Source of the DNA: an uncultured Flavobacteriales bacterium
GTDB taxonomy: Bacteria; Bacteroidota; Bacteroidia; Flavobacteriales_F; PHOS-HE28
Reading direction: 5' to 3'
NCBI GenBank assembly: GCA_937872175.1
Contig: CALMPI010000050.1
Span: 62,001 to 126,000, forward strand
Length of the DNA stretch: 64,000 nt
This document shows positions 45,499 to 53,944 of this stretch, piece after piece; the stretch's first letter is position 1, and every line of letters begins with the position of its first letter. The notes beneath the pieces were generated by a model, which worked only from the letters and a program-made list of their open reading frames with translations, was not told the DNA's origin and ran no database searches. A program made the position numbers and the translations under genes.

Positions 45499-45560
45499 AC
45501 GGATACCCTCACTCGGCACGCACGGTCTTCCCGCAGGCTGAGCCGAGCGGGAACATCCGT
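45499..45560. repeat. Nested inverted repeat
   Basis: Outer arms ACGGAT (45499-45504) / ATCCGT (45555-45560) and inner arms CTCGGC (45512-45517) / GCCGAG (45542-45547) would fold into a two-level stem. It contains the whole of repeat copy B, so the copy may be a structured unit rather than a random duplication. Confidence 0.55.
45506..45548. repeat. 43-bp diverged direct repeat, copy B
   Basis: CCCTCACTCGGCACGCAC to GGCTGAGCCGAGC; same orientation as copy A, 857 bp away. Inner arms are intact here. Confidence 0.7.
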
Positions 45561-45672
45561 GAGGAACAGCCCGCAGTTCCGCCACCTGCTCGATCGCGGC
45601 CTCCAGGTGCTCAGGGCGACAACCGCCAGGGGGTGGTGAGGGGGCAGTTTTGCCTCACCAACACCGACCCCC

Positions 45673-46188
45673 ATGACCCGCAGCCTCCTCCCCCTCGCCT
45701 TCCTGCTGTCCTCCTTCGCCCACGCCCAGCTGAGCACCGTGCCCGCCGACGTGGAGCACATGGCCCTGCTGCGCGCCAGTGGCCGCACGAGCCAGGTGGA
45801 TGCGCAGGTGCGCTATGAGCGCGTGGACGCCTCGTTCCACCCCTCCCCGACCGGCGAGTTCCTGCGGGTGGTGAGCCCGGCCGATGGCGAATACAGCGTG
45901 CGCATCACCGGCCCCACGGGCAGCCTGCGCATGACGGGCACTTACCGGGACGCGGATCTTCGTGTAGCCCACGGCGCCTTCGCGTACCACCATCCCAACG
46001 GCCGCTTGGAGAGCACGGGCACCTACGTGGACGGTCGAAAGCACGGCGTATGGCTGCGCTACGATGCAGTGGGCCGGGCCCTGGCCGAGCGCTGCTATGG
46101 CATCACCGAACCGGAAGCCATGCTGGAAGCCCACGGGTGGGCCAGCCGGGCCGCGATGGTGGACGGGGCGCGCGCGGCGACGCGGTAA
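45673..46188 (+). CDS. Secreted MORN/YwqK-like protein
   Basis: A 171-residue protein with a signal peptide (LLPLAFLLSSFAHAQ). Near the C-terminus it has the MORN-like YwqK unit HHPNGRLESTGTYVDGRKHG followed by VWLRYDAVGR, preceded by two weaker beta units (GSLRMTGTYRDADLRV). Such repeats are common in secreted Bacteroidota proteins and mean little for function. It marks the right border of the accessory segment. Confidence 0.7.
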   Translation: MTRSLLPLAFLLSSFAHAQLSTVPADVEHMALLRASGRTSQVDAQVRYERVDASFHPSPTGEFLRVVSPADGEYSVRITGPTGSLRMTGTYRDADLRVAHGAFAYHHPNGRLESTGTYVDGRKHGVWLRYDAVGRALAERCYGITEPEAMLEAHGWASRAAMVDGARAATR

Positions 46189-46194
46189 GGCTGC

Positions 46195-46236
46195 AAGCCT
46201 CAAGCCTCCAGCCTCGAGCTTCAAGCCTCAAGCTTC
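46195..46236. repeat. Six tandem 7-bp units (nAGCYTC)
   Basis: AAGCCTC, AAGCCTC, CAGCCTC, GAGCTTC, AAGCCTC, AAGCTTC in an unbroken row directly after the stop codon of the upstream gene. The last unit also forms the left arm of the terminator hairpin at 46230-46257. Confidence 0.85.
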
Positions 46237-46257
46237 CTGCCGCAAGCGGGAGGCTTT
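46230..46257. terminator. Terminator built on the heptamer repeat
   Basis: 11-bp stem AAGCTTCCTGC / GCGGGAGGCTT (two G-T wobbles), loop CGCAA, then TTCGG. Lies between convergent genes. Confidence 0.6.
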
Positions 46258-46274
46258 CGGCGTTGCGGCCACCC

Positions 46275-47492
46275 TCAGCGTTCGTGGACCAGGATGCGGG
46301 TGAAGCGGCCCGGCAGCTCGCGATCGCGCAGCAGGTAGGTGCCCGGCCTCACGTCGAGATCGAGCGTGCGGTCGCCAGCGGGCTCGGTGGTGCTGAGCAC
46401 CAGGCGGCCGGTGGCGTCGAACAGGTCCAGGGTGGTGGGCCGAGCGAGGGAGACCGTGATGCGGCCGGTGCTCGGGTTGGGGAAGACGACCAGCGGTGCG
46501 GCGGTCGTTGTTTCGGGCACCGAGGCCGCCTGCAGGCCGCACGCCGCCGGAAGGCCGCACACCACGTTGGCGAGGAAGTCGACCACGATGGCCTCGGATC
46601 CCTGGGGGTCGGAGTTGAAGTAGCCCACGTGGCCGGTGCCCGGGTACAGCAGGAAGCAATGCTCCAGGCCGATGGCCTCGGCATGCTGATGGATGTGCGC
46701 GCTGCCGCTGGCGATGAGGCCCGTGGGGATGCCGAAGACGCTCACCTCCTGCGTGTAGCACGGCACGATGGCGTCGCCCGTTTCATGCACGCTGACCAAG
46801 GGCTGGTCGCCGGGCACGATCCAGCTGGTGTCGCCGATGGCGCCGCTGTAGCTGTAGCAGGCCAGCACCTCGCTGGAGTAGTTGGGCGTGCCCGAGTTGC
46901 CCTCGATGCCGCCGAGCGCGGCCGAGTCGGGCACCAGCACCGCGGGCAGTTCGGCCGGCTGGTCCAGGTAGGTGGCGTGGATGGCGGCGATGGCCCCGGC
47001 GGAGACGCCGCCCACGATGATGCGGTCCACATCGATGCCGTAGGGGTTGCCGTCCTCGGCGACGGTCTTGCGCAGGTGGCGCACGCAGGCGCGCATGTCG
47101 TGTGCGCCGCGCATCACGGCCTGCTGGGTGGTGGTGGCATTGGGGAAGAAGAAGCCCACCCGGTAGTCCGGGGCCACGGCCACATAGCCGCGGTGCGCGA
47201 AGGCCTCGCAGAGCTCCGCCACATCGGCCCGCGACCCGGCCACGAAGCTGCCGCCGAAGGCCACCAGCACCACCGGCCGCTCGGAAAGGGTGTCGCCGGC
47301 GGGCTCGTAGACGTCCATGTAGAGCGTTTGCAGCGTGCCCCCCACGCCGGTGTTGGCGCCGAAGGGCACGCCGAGCGTGACCGTGAGGCTGTCGAACAGG
47401 GTCGGGTCGCTGTAGCGGCCGGTGCCACATTCGTTCTGGGCGGCCAGCGCGGCCGGCAGGATGACGGAGAGCAGGAGTACGGTACGGCGCAT
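46275..47492 (-). CDS. Secreted alpha/beta-hydrolase (esterase) with T9SS sorting domain
   Basis: A 405-residue protein. Signal peptide about 1-18; alpha/beta-hydrolase domain (about 20-300) with oxyanion-like VAFGGSFVAGS, VAPDYRVGFFFP, nucleophile elbow GGVSAGAIAA (GxSxG), and the late GTGHVGYF His; T9SS domain from about 325 (LVVFPNPSTGRITVSL to GRFTRILVHER). This resembles feruloyl/carboxylesterases of the Esterase_phd or BD-FAE kind. Likely secreted to the surface; substrate unknown. Confidence 0.85.
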   Translation of the reverse strand: MRRTVLLLSVILPAALAAQNECGTGRYSDPTLFDSLTVTLGVPFGANTGVGGTLQTLYMDVYEPAGDTLSERPVVLVAFGGSFVAGSRADVAELCEAFAHRGYVAVAPDYRVGFFFPNATTTQQAVMRGAHDMRACVRHLRKTVAEDGNPYGIDVDRIIVGGVSAGAIAAIHATYLDQPAELPAVLVPDSAALGGIEGNSGTPNYSSEVLACYSYSGAIGDTSWIVPGDQPLVSVHETGDAIVPCYTQEVSVFGIPTGLIASGSAHIHQHAEAIGLEHCFLLYPGTGHVGYFNSDPQGSEAIVVDFLANVVCGLPAACGLQAASVPETTTAAPLVVFPNPSTGRITVSLARPTTLDLFDATGRLVLSTTEPAGDRTLDLDVRPGTYLLRDRELPGRFTRILVHER

Positions 47493-47527
47493 GAGCGGGG
47501 TTTGGCCGCTCAAGATAGACGGACCGC

Positions 47528-48778
47528 TCAGTAGTTGCAGAAATAGCGGATGGCCTCGGCCGCCTTGGCCGCGCCGAGCTCCTGGCTGCGCTGCAGCTCC
47601 CGACAGCCCTCGTAGATCTGGTAGGCCATCACCAGGGCGATGCCCTTGTTGTAATGCGGCTGCGCGGCATCGGGATCCAGCTGGATGGCGCGGTCGTAGT
47701 GGGCCACGGCCTCGCTGTGCTCGCCCAGCAGCAGGTGGATGCTGCCCTTGAGGTCCCACGCGTCGGGGTCGTCGGGCCGCAGGGCGATGGCCTGCTCGGC
47801 ATCGTACAGGGCGCCGACGTGGTCGCCGAGCTGCTTGCGGGCGAAGCTGCGGTTGAACAGGGCCTCCATGGTGCCGGGTGACAGGCCGATCACGCGGCTC
47901 TGGTCCTGCAAGGCGCCTTCCATGTCGCCCAGTTCCTTGCGGGCGAGGGCCCGCTCGAACCAGAGCTGGGGCAGGTCGGTGACCAGCGCCAGCGCCGTGT
48001 CCAGGTCGGCTGCAGCGGCTGCGGCGCGGCCGGCGGCGCGATGGGCGCGGCCTCGGTTGAACCAGGCCATGGCGAAGCCCGGGTCCAGGCCCACGGCGCG
48101 ATCGAAGGCGATGAACGCTTCCTCTGGACGACCAAGCCGTTCATAGGCCAGCCCCCGCAGGTCGTGCGCGATGGCCAGCGTGCTGTCCAGCGTGAGGGCC
48201 ACGGCCGCTTCATCCAGCGCCTGCACCGGTTGTTCGGCCTGGAGGTGCGCCAGCGCCTTCTTCAAGTGCAGCCACGGGTCGTTCGGGGTGCGCCCCAGCA
48301 TCACGGACAGGCTGCGGATGGCCTTCAGCGGTTCCTGCATCAGCAGCTGTTCATCGGCCCGGTGCTCCATCATCAGGGAGTCGTACGGCGCCAAAGACAC
48401 CGCCCGGTCGCGGTCCTCCTCCGCTCCCTTGTAGTCCGTCATCAGCACCTTCAACCGCGCCCGCCGGTCCAGGATGTGCTCCGAGTACGGGTTCAGCTCC
48501 AGCGCCCTGTCCATGTCCTGCAGGGCCCCGGTGTACATGCCCAGCCGCTGGTAGAGGCTCGCCCGCTTCATGTACGCATCGCCGTAGCCCGGGTCGGTCT
48601 GGATGGCGTTGGTGTAGTGCTGCAACGCGCGCTCGCTGTTGCCCAGGCGGAGTTCGATGTCGCCCTGCTGCAGCAGCTGCGCGGCGTCCATGCGGTAGGT
48701 GCTCTGCGCGTTCACCACAGCCGTGAAGGCCAGGGCGATGCTGGTCACGATGGCTGCCGTGTGATGCGTCCTCATCAT
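47528..48778 (-). CDS. Secreted TPR protein
   Basis: A 416-residue protein: signal peptide to about residue 25 (IVTSIALAFTAVVNAQ), then at least nine tetratricopeptide repeats, e.g. GDIELRLGNSERALQHYTNA, YQRLGMYTGALQDMDRALEL, YERLGRPEEAFIAFDRAVGL, LLGEHSEAVAHYDRAIQLDP, each with the W/L-G-Y-A-F-A-P pattern. The C-terminal helix ends in YFCNY. Probable protein-protein scaffold; no enzymatic domain. Confidence 0.82.
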   Translation of the reverse strand: MMRTHHTAAIVTSIALAFTAVVNAQSTYRMDAAQLLQQGDIELRLGNSERALQHYTNAIQTDPGYGDAYMKRASLYQRLGMYTGALQDMDRALELNPYSEHILDRRARLKVLMTDYKGAEEDRDRAVSLAPYDSLMMEHRADEQLLMQEPLKAIRSLSVMLGRTPNDPWLHLKKALAHLQAEQPVQALDEAAVALTLDSTLAIAHDLRGLAYERLGRPEEAFIAFDRAVGLDPGFAMAWFNRGRAHRAAGRAAAAAADLDTALALVTDLPQLWFERALARKELGDMEGALQDQSRVIGLSPGTMEALFNRSFARKQLGDHVGALYDAEQAIALRPDDPDAWDLKGSIHLLLGEHSEAVAHYDRAIQLDPDAAQPHYNKGIALVMAYQIYEGCRELQRSQELGAAKAAEAIRYFCNY

Positions 48779-48807
48779 GGAGTGAACGTGTGGCGTGCTG
48801 GATCGGT

Positions 48808-50040
48808 TCAGGTGGCCCGGCGTGCGGCATGCACCCCGGCGACGTGCCCCGTGCTCCACGCCGACTGAAAGTTAAAGCCGCCGGTGATGCCGTCGATGTC
48901 GAGCACTTCGCCGGCGAAGAAGAGCCCCGGCACCACGCGGCTTTCCAGGGTGCGCGGGTCCACCTGGGCCAGGTCGATGCCGCCGGCGGTGACGAACTCC
49001 TCCTTGAAGGTGGTCTTGCCTTGGGCCGGAAAGGTCTGGTTGGTGAGCACGGCCATGAGCTTGTCGCGGCCGCGGCGCCCCAGCTCGTCCCAGGGCTTGG
49101 TCTCCGGCAATTCCGCGGCCAGGCACAGCGACGTCCACAGGCGGGTGGCCAGCCCGAACAACGGCGTGTTGGCCACGCGCTTGCGCGGATGGTCGGCGAT
49201 GGCGTGCTCGAGGGTCTTCACCACGGCGGCCTCCCCCACGCCTCCCGTCCAGTCCACCAGCACCGTGTAGCGGTAGCCCCGTTCGTGCAACACCCGCGCA
49301 CCGAACGCGCTGAGGCGCAACACCGCCGGACCGCTGAGGCCCCAATGGGTGATGAGCACCGGCCCGGTGGCCTCCAGGCCCAGGCCCGCGAGGCGCACCC
49401 GCACGGGGTCGGCGGACACGCCCATCAAGGTGCGCAGCGCCGGGTCGGGGATGTTGAAGGTGAAGAGCGATGGCACGGGCGGCACGATGCAGTGCCCCAG
49501 GTGCTGAAGCCAGGCCAGGCCCTCGGCTTTGGGGCTTCCTCCGGTGGCCACCACCACGGCCGAAGCGTCCACGCTGCCGAAGGGACCGGTGACCCGCCAT
49601 CCGTCGCCCGCAGGTTCAAGGACGCGCACCGGATGCTGCAGGCGGGTGACCACACCGGCACGTCGGGCAGCCTCGGTGAGGGCGTCGATCACGGTGCGCG
49701 AATCGTTGGTGCTGGGGAACATGCGTCCGTCGGCCTCGGTGTGCAGCCGCACGCCATGGGCGGCGAACCAGGCCACCGTGTCCGGCTGGCCGAAGGCCTC
49801 GAACACCTTGCGCACGAACGGTCCTCCGCGCGGGTAATGGCGCGCCAACCGCGCCGGCTCCGCGCAGGCGTGCGTCACGTTGCAGCGACCGCCTCCGCTG
49901 ATGCGCACCTTGGCGAGCAGCTTGTCGCTGCCCTCGAGCAACAGCACGCGGGCCCCCTGGGTGGACGCGGCGATGGCGGCCATGTGGCCGGCCGCGCCGC
50001 CGCCGATCACCACCACGGTCCGTTCCTCCGCCCTTGCCAT
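48808..50040 (-). CDS. HI0933/BaiN-type FAD-dependent oxidoreductase
   Basis: A 410-residue flavoprotein. Dinucleotide motif VVVIGGGAAGHMAAI at the start, the family block AKVRISGGGRCNVTHACAE, VVVATGGSPKAEGLAWLQHLGH, and a C-terminal GLFFAGEVLDIDGITGGFNFQ with SAWSTGHVAG. The family includes BaiN and YhiN; the reaction is mostly unassigned in non-gut bacteria. Complete. Confidence 0.9.
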   Translation of the reverse strand: MARAEERTVVVIGGGAAGHMAAIAASTQGARVLLLEGSDKLLAKVRISGGGRCNVTHACAEPARLARHYPRGGPFVRKVFEAFGQPDTVAWFAAHGVRLHTEADGRMFPSTNDSRTVIDALTEAARRAGVVTRLQHPVRVLEPAGDGWRVTGPFGSVDASAVVVATGGSPKAEGLAWLQHLGHCIVPPVPSLFTFNIPDPALRTLMGVSADPVRVRLAGLGLEATGPVLITHWGLSGPAVLRLSAFGARVLHERGYRYTVLVDWTGGVGEAAVVKTLEHAIADHPRKRVANTPLFGLATRLWTSLCLAAELPETKPWDELGRRGRDKLMAVLTNQTFPAQGKTTFKEEFVTAGGIDLAQVDPRTLESRVVPGLFFAGEVLDIDGITGGFNFQSAWSTGHVAGVHAARRAT

Positions 50041-50093
50041 GCCGCGAAGTTCGGCCGGGCGAACGTTGCGTATCGTTGTGGTGTTCCCCTGCC

Positions 50094-50699
50094 ATGAAGT
50101 GGACGCTGTTCATCACGGCCGCGACGGTCGTGCTCTTCCTGGTGGCGCAGCTCGTGAGCCTGTGGGCCGTGCGCCGGGTGGAGCAGGTGCCTTACCGGGT
50201 CGTGGAGCGCCTGCGCGATGCGGAGGTGCGTTCCTATCCGGCGCATTGGGCCGCGGGGCATAGCACGCGGAACACGCGGTACACCGAGGCCGGCACGCTG
50301 GGCTTCCGACGCCTGGCGCGCTACATCTTCGGCGGCAACGACCTGGAGGAGCGCATCGCGATGACCGCGCCGGTGACCCTGGAGCAGGGCGATGGCGGCT
50401 ACACGGTGTTCTTCGGCATGCCGGGCGGTCGCACGGACCATGACCTCCCCGTTCCCGACGATCCCACGGTGCTGGTGGTGCAGCGCCCTTCGGTGCGGAT
50501 GGCCTGCGTGCGCTTCGGCGGACGCGCCACGGATGCGCGGATCGCAGCGGAGGTGGAGCGGCTGGATCGCGCGTTGGCGGGTTCGCCCTGGCGGCCGGTG
50601 GGGCGTCCGGTGGTGATGGGCTACGACCCGCCGTGGCAGCTGCTGGGGCGCCGCAACGAGGTGAGCATCGCCGTGGAACGCGCTGACGGCCAGGGATGA
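50094..50699 (+). CDS. SOUL-type heme-binding protein, membrane-anchored
   Basis: A 201-residue SOUL/HEBP family protein. N-terminal membrane anchor (TLFITAATVVLFLVAQLVSLW), then VPYRVVERLRDAEVRSYPAH, GFRRLARYIFGGNDLEERIA, MTAPVTLEQGDGGYTVFFGM and the C-terminal VVMGYDPPWQLLGRRNEVSI, all SOUL landmarks. Binds or buffers heme/porphyrin; the bacterial role is unclear. Confidence 0.87.
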   Translation: MKWTLFITAATVVLFLVAQLVSLWAVRRVEQVPYRVVERLRDAEVRSYPAHWAAGHSTRNTRYTEAGTLGFRRLARYIFGGNDLEERIAMTAPVTLEQGDGGYTVFFGMPGGRTDHDLPVPDDPTVLVVQRPSVRMACVRFGGRATDARIAAEVERLDRALAGSPWRPVGRPVVMGYDPPWQLLGRRNEVSIAVERADGQG

Positions 50700-50750
50700 C
50701 CGGCCTTTGGCACGCGGCTTAATAAAGGAGCGTCGGCAACAGCCAACGCC

Positions 50751-51365
50751 ATGAAAAAGCTCCTGCTCATCGCTGCCCTCGTGCCCCTGGCCGGCGCGGC
50801 CTCCGCCCAGTTCCAAGTGAACCCGCAGCTGGGCCTCACCTATCAGCACCTCACCGACGACGACCCGAACGTGGAGTTCCGCGGCACGGTCGGCTGGCAG
50901 GTCGGCACCGACTTCCGCATCGGCAACCGCGCCTATGTGCAGCCCGGGGTGTTCTTCGGCCGCAACGTCACCGCCGTCAAGACCAGCCTCAACGACTCGG
51001 TGGTGGCCGAGGGCGACATCATCCGTACCAATCTGCGCTTCAAGCTGCTCGGCGGCTACCGCATCGTGGACAGTTACCAGTTCGACCTGCGCTTCTTCGC
51101 CGGCCCCACCTACGACGTGCTCCTGAGCGTGGACGACCGCGATGACGACATCGGATGGAACAAGGGCGACTTCAACAACGGTTCCTTCAACGTGGATGCG
51201 GGCCTGGGCTTCGACATGGGGCTCTTCACCCTGGAACCCAGCGTGAGCTTCGGCCTGAGCCGGGTGTTCAGCGACAACATCCGCGTGAAGGACATCGGCT
51301 CGCGCTACCTCACCTACGGGTTGACCGTGGGCCTGAACTTCGGCGACGACGACAAGAACGACTGA
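50751..51365 (+). CDS. Outer-membrane beta-barrel protein (PorT/OmpW-like)
   Basis: A 204-residue protein with a signal peptide (MKKLLLIAALVPLAGAASAQ). Alternating strands follow: QVNPQLGLTYQHL, FRGTVGWQVGTDFRIGN, AYVQPGVFFGRNVTAV, IIRTNLRFKLLGGYRIV, YQFDLRFFAGPTYDVLLS, FNVDAGLGFDMGLFTLEPSV, ending LTYGLTVGLNFGDDD. Fits an 8-strand barrel of the PorT/OmpW kind in Bacteroidota. Complete; ends at a terminator. Confidence 0.8.
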   Translation: MKKLLLIAALVPLAGAASAQFQVNPQLGLTYQHLTDDDPNVEFRGTVGWQVGTDFRIGNRAYVQPGVFFGRNVTAVKTSLNDSVVAEGDIIRTNLRFKLLGGYRIVDSYQFDLRFFAGPTYDVLLSVDDRDDDIGWNKGDFNNGSFNVDAGLGFDMGLFTLEPSVSFGLSRVFSDNIRVKDIGSRYLTYGLTVGLNFGDDDKND

Positions 51366-51386
51366 GCGCCACCAAGCGATGAACGG

Positions 51387-51413
51387 ACCCCGCGCCTCCA
51401 GGAGGCGCGGGGT
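51387..51413 (+). terminator. Terminator after the beta-barrel gene
   Basis: ACCCCGCGCCT / AGGCGCGGGGT with a 5-nt loop (CCAGG), a perfect 11-bp stem 22 nt past the stop. Confidence 0.72.
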
Positions 51414-51493
51414 TCATCGTTCCATGACCTGGCGCATGGTTCCGGCAGGGTATTTGACATTCCTTGTCGCAACCCATCCAAGGGTCAACCACA

Positions 51494-53896
51494 ATGAGCA
51501 CGTTCCGCACCCTGGGGATCGCCGGCCTGATGGCCGCCACCCCGCTGATCGCGCAGGAGGAATGGCCGCTCCGCTTCACGGCGGAAGGCACCGAATATCA
51601 GGTGTTCGCCCCGCAGCCCGAGCGCCTTTCGGGCAACCACTTCGCCGCGCGCATGGCCGTGGCCGTGAAGCGCCCCGCCGACAAGGCGGCGGTGTTCGGT
51701 GCGGTGTGGGGCGATGGCATGCTGGAGATGGACCGCGGCAACCGCATGGGCCGTCTGATGGCCTTCAGCGTCACCGACGCCCGCTTCCCCGGCATCACCG
51801 ACGAGGGGGAGCTGCTGCGCCTGCGCACCACCCTGAGCACCGAGATCCCCAAGCGCACGCCCCAGCTGAGCATGGACCTGCTGGTGGCCGCCCTGGAGGA
51901 TGAGCGCTCCCGCGAGGACGGGCTGAACAACGATGCGCCCGAGATCATCTACACCGAGTCGCCGAGCGCCCTGCTCTTCATCGACGGGGCGCCGCGCTAC
52001 GAAACACTGGACGATGTGCCCGACACCGACGACCCCGTATACCGGTCGGCCAAAAGCGCCCGGGTGGAGCGCGTGTCCAACACACCCTTCCTGGTGCTGC
52101 GGCACAACGGCCAGCACTACCTGTACGGTTCGGGCCTGTGGTACCGGAGCGCGGCGCTGGAAGGCCCTTGGAGCGTGCAGCGCGATGTGCCCCAGGTCCT
52201 GCGCGAACTGGCGGCGAAGGCCGGTGACAGTGCGGCCCTCACCTCCTCCGCTGGTCCGGAGGGCCAGGTGCCGGTGATCGTGATGCGCACCACGCCGGCC
52301 GAACTGCTGGACCTGGACGGACCGCCCCAGTACGAGCCCGTGGAGAACACGGGCCTGCTGGCCGTGATGAACACCGATCGCAACCTGTTCCTGGAGATCG
52401 CCACGCAACAGCACTACGCCCTGTTGAGCGGCCGCTGGTACCGCACGAGCGACCTGCGCAGCGGGGCTTGGACCTTCGTTCCCTCCGCGGACCTTCCCCG
52501 CGATTTCCAAGCGATCCCCGAAGGCAGCAAGAAGGACGCGGTGCTGGCGCATGTGGCGGGCACACCCGCGGCCCGTGAGGCGGTGCGCGATACCCGCATC
52601 CCCCAGACCGCCAAGGTGGACCGGCGCAGCGCGAGCCTCACGGTGACCTACGCCGGTGCGCCGGAGTTCGAGCTTGTACCAGGCACATCGGTCGAGCTCG
52701 CGCGCAACGCCAGCACCAGCGTGCTGCGCATCAACGGACGCTATCACGCCTGCGACAACGGCATCTGGTTCGAGAGCGCAACGCCGGACGGACCGTGGAT
52801 GGTGAGCACCGCGGTGCCTGATGCGGTGAACGACATCCCGCCCAGCAGCGAGGCGTACAACCTGCGCTACGTGTACATCTACGACCACACACCGGACTGG
52901 GTGTACATGGGCTACACCCCGGGCTACATGGGCGCGTACGTGCAAGGCGGTGTGGTGGTGTACGGCACCGGGTTCTATTACGACCCGTGGCCGCGGTTCT
53001 GGCGGCCGCGCCCCTTCACCTGGGGCTTCGGCATGTTCTACGACCCGTGGGGCGGCTGGGGCTTCGGCGGTGGCTGGGGCTACAACTGGTACGGCCCCGG
53101 TTGGGGCTGGGGCTGGGGCGGCTGGAACTGGGGCTGGGGCGGCTGGGGCTGGGGTGGTTGGGGCACCGGTGGCTGGGGCTGGTGGGGTCCCTGCCAGTAC
53201 GTGCCGCCCTGCTGCCACGGCACGGTGAACAGCTACTACGGCCATCGCGGCACGCTGAGCGCCTCCCGCAGCACGACCGGCACGGCGGCGCCCGCGAACA
53301 GCCTGTACGCCTCGCGGCAGCGACCGGGTGTGACGGCCAGCCAGGTGACCCGCGCGACACCGACGCCGAACGTGAACAAGCAACCTGCGCCGGACCACTT
53401 CACCGATGCGGCCGGCAACGTGTACCGCCGCAGCAACGGCACGGCCGAGCGCTACACCGGCAACACGTGGGAGAAGGTGCCCGCTCCGCCTCCATCTCCA
53501 TCCGGCGCTGCCGATCGCGCACGACCTGCGACCCAGCCGGAGACCCGGCCCGCCCCGCAGCCGGCCCCGGGCACACGACCCGCACCCGAGGCGAGGCCCC
53601 AGGCGCGGCCCGATGCGCAGGACCCGTACCGGATCCAGCAGGACCGACAGCGTGCGGTGGAGCGGGATCGCACCTATCAGCAATACCGCACGCAGCCCTC
53701 GATCCCGCGGCGTGATGTGGCGCCTCCGCAGCGCAGCGCCCCCACGACCCGGCCCAGCGTGCCGCAACGGAACTACAGTCCGGCGCGCCCCGGTGGATCG
53801 GCCCGGCCTTCCGCTCCGAGCCCCTCGCGGTCCGGCGGAGGAGGTGGCGGCCGGGCGCCCTCCGGTGGCGGCGGCAGCCGTTCACGCGGGCGCTGA
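51494..53896 (+). CDS. Large secreted protein with GPW repeats and W/G-rich segment
   Basis: An 800-residue secreted protein with signal peptide MSTFRTLGIAGLMAATPLIA. N-terminal domain of about 150 residues; three spaced copies of a motif Y-(x)n-G-x-W-(Y/F)-x-S/T-(x)n-G-(P/A)-W at about 199-227 (YLYGSGLWYRSAALEGPWSV), 298-329 and 410-437 (YHACDNGIWFESATPDGPWM); an aromatic block YVYIYDHTPDWVYMGYTPGY; a run of Gly, Trp and Asn at 516-569; and a Pro/Arg/Gln-rich tail of about 150 residues ending in Ser/Gly/Arg. Similar W/G-rich surface proteins are sometimes labelled carbohydrate-binding; I recognise no exact family. Confidence 0.7.
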   Translation: MSTFRTLGIAGLMAATPLIAQEEWPLRFTAEGTEYQVFAPQPERLSGNHFAARMAVAVKRPADKAAVFGAVWGDGMLEMDRGNRMGRLMAFSVTDARFPGITDEGELLRLRTTLSTEIPKRTPQLSMDLLVAALEDERSREDGLNNDAPEIIYTESPSALLFIDGAPRYETLDDVPDTDDPVYRSAKSARVERVSNTPFLVLRHNGQHYLYGSGLWYRSAALEGPWSVQRDVPQVLRELAAKAGDSAALTSSAGPEGQVPVIVMRTTPAELLDLDGPPQYEPVENTGLLAVMNTDRNLFLEIATQQHYALLSGRWYRTSDLRSGAWTFVPSADLPRDFQAIPEGSKKDAVLAHVAGTPAAREAVRDTRIPQTAKVDRRSASLTVTYAGAPEFELVPGTSVELARNASTSVLRINGRYHACDNGIWFESATPDGPWMVSTAVPDAVNDIPPSSEAYNLRYVYIYDHTPDWVYMGYTPGYMGAYVQGGVVVYGTGFYYDPWPRFWRPRPFTWGFGMFYDPWGGWGFGGGWGYNWYGPGWGWGWGGWNWGWGGWGWGGWGTGGWGWWGPCQYVPPCCHGTVNSYYGHRGTLSASRSTTGTAAPANSLYASRQRPGVTASQVTRATPTPNVNKQPAPDHFTDAAGNVYRRSNGTAERYTGNTWEKVPAPPPSPSGAADRARPATQPETRPAPQPAPGTRPAPEARPQARPDAQDPYRIQQDRQRAVERDRTYQQYRTQPSIPRRDVAPPQRSAPTTRPSVPQRNYSPARPGGSARPSAPSPSRSGGGGGGRAPSGGGGSRSRGR

Positions 53897-53944
53897 GGAA
53901 CACGCATTGACGGGCGGGGTGTACCTTTTCGGCACATCCCGCCC

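Larger units (their letters stand above)
45190..45672. other. Gene-free stretch with hairpins and repeat copy B
   Basis: No convincing gene. It contains the hairpin GGGCAG-N6-CTGCCC at 45289-45306, then a G+C-rich tract without structure I can define, and the nested inverted repeat at 45499-45560 that includes repeat copy B. A weak -7 candidate (CAGTTTTG, 45645-45652) precedes the next gene. Confidence 0.5.

Noticed and set aside
44351-45672. Integron attC sites and cassette array
   Set aside because: I looked for GTTRRRY/RYYYAAC core pairs with the attC fold near the two accessory genes. Only isolated fragments such as CTAAC occur, and no integrase is in the window. The 43-bp repeats do not have the attC layout.
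45297-45788. Open frame of about 160 codons across the gap and into the MORN-like gene, minus strand
   Set aside because: Arg/Ser/Ala-rich translation without motif, overlapping repeat copy B and the start of a gene with a good signal peptide.
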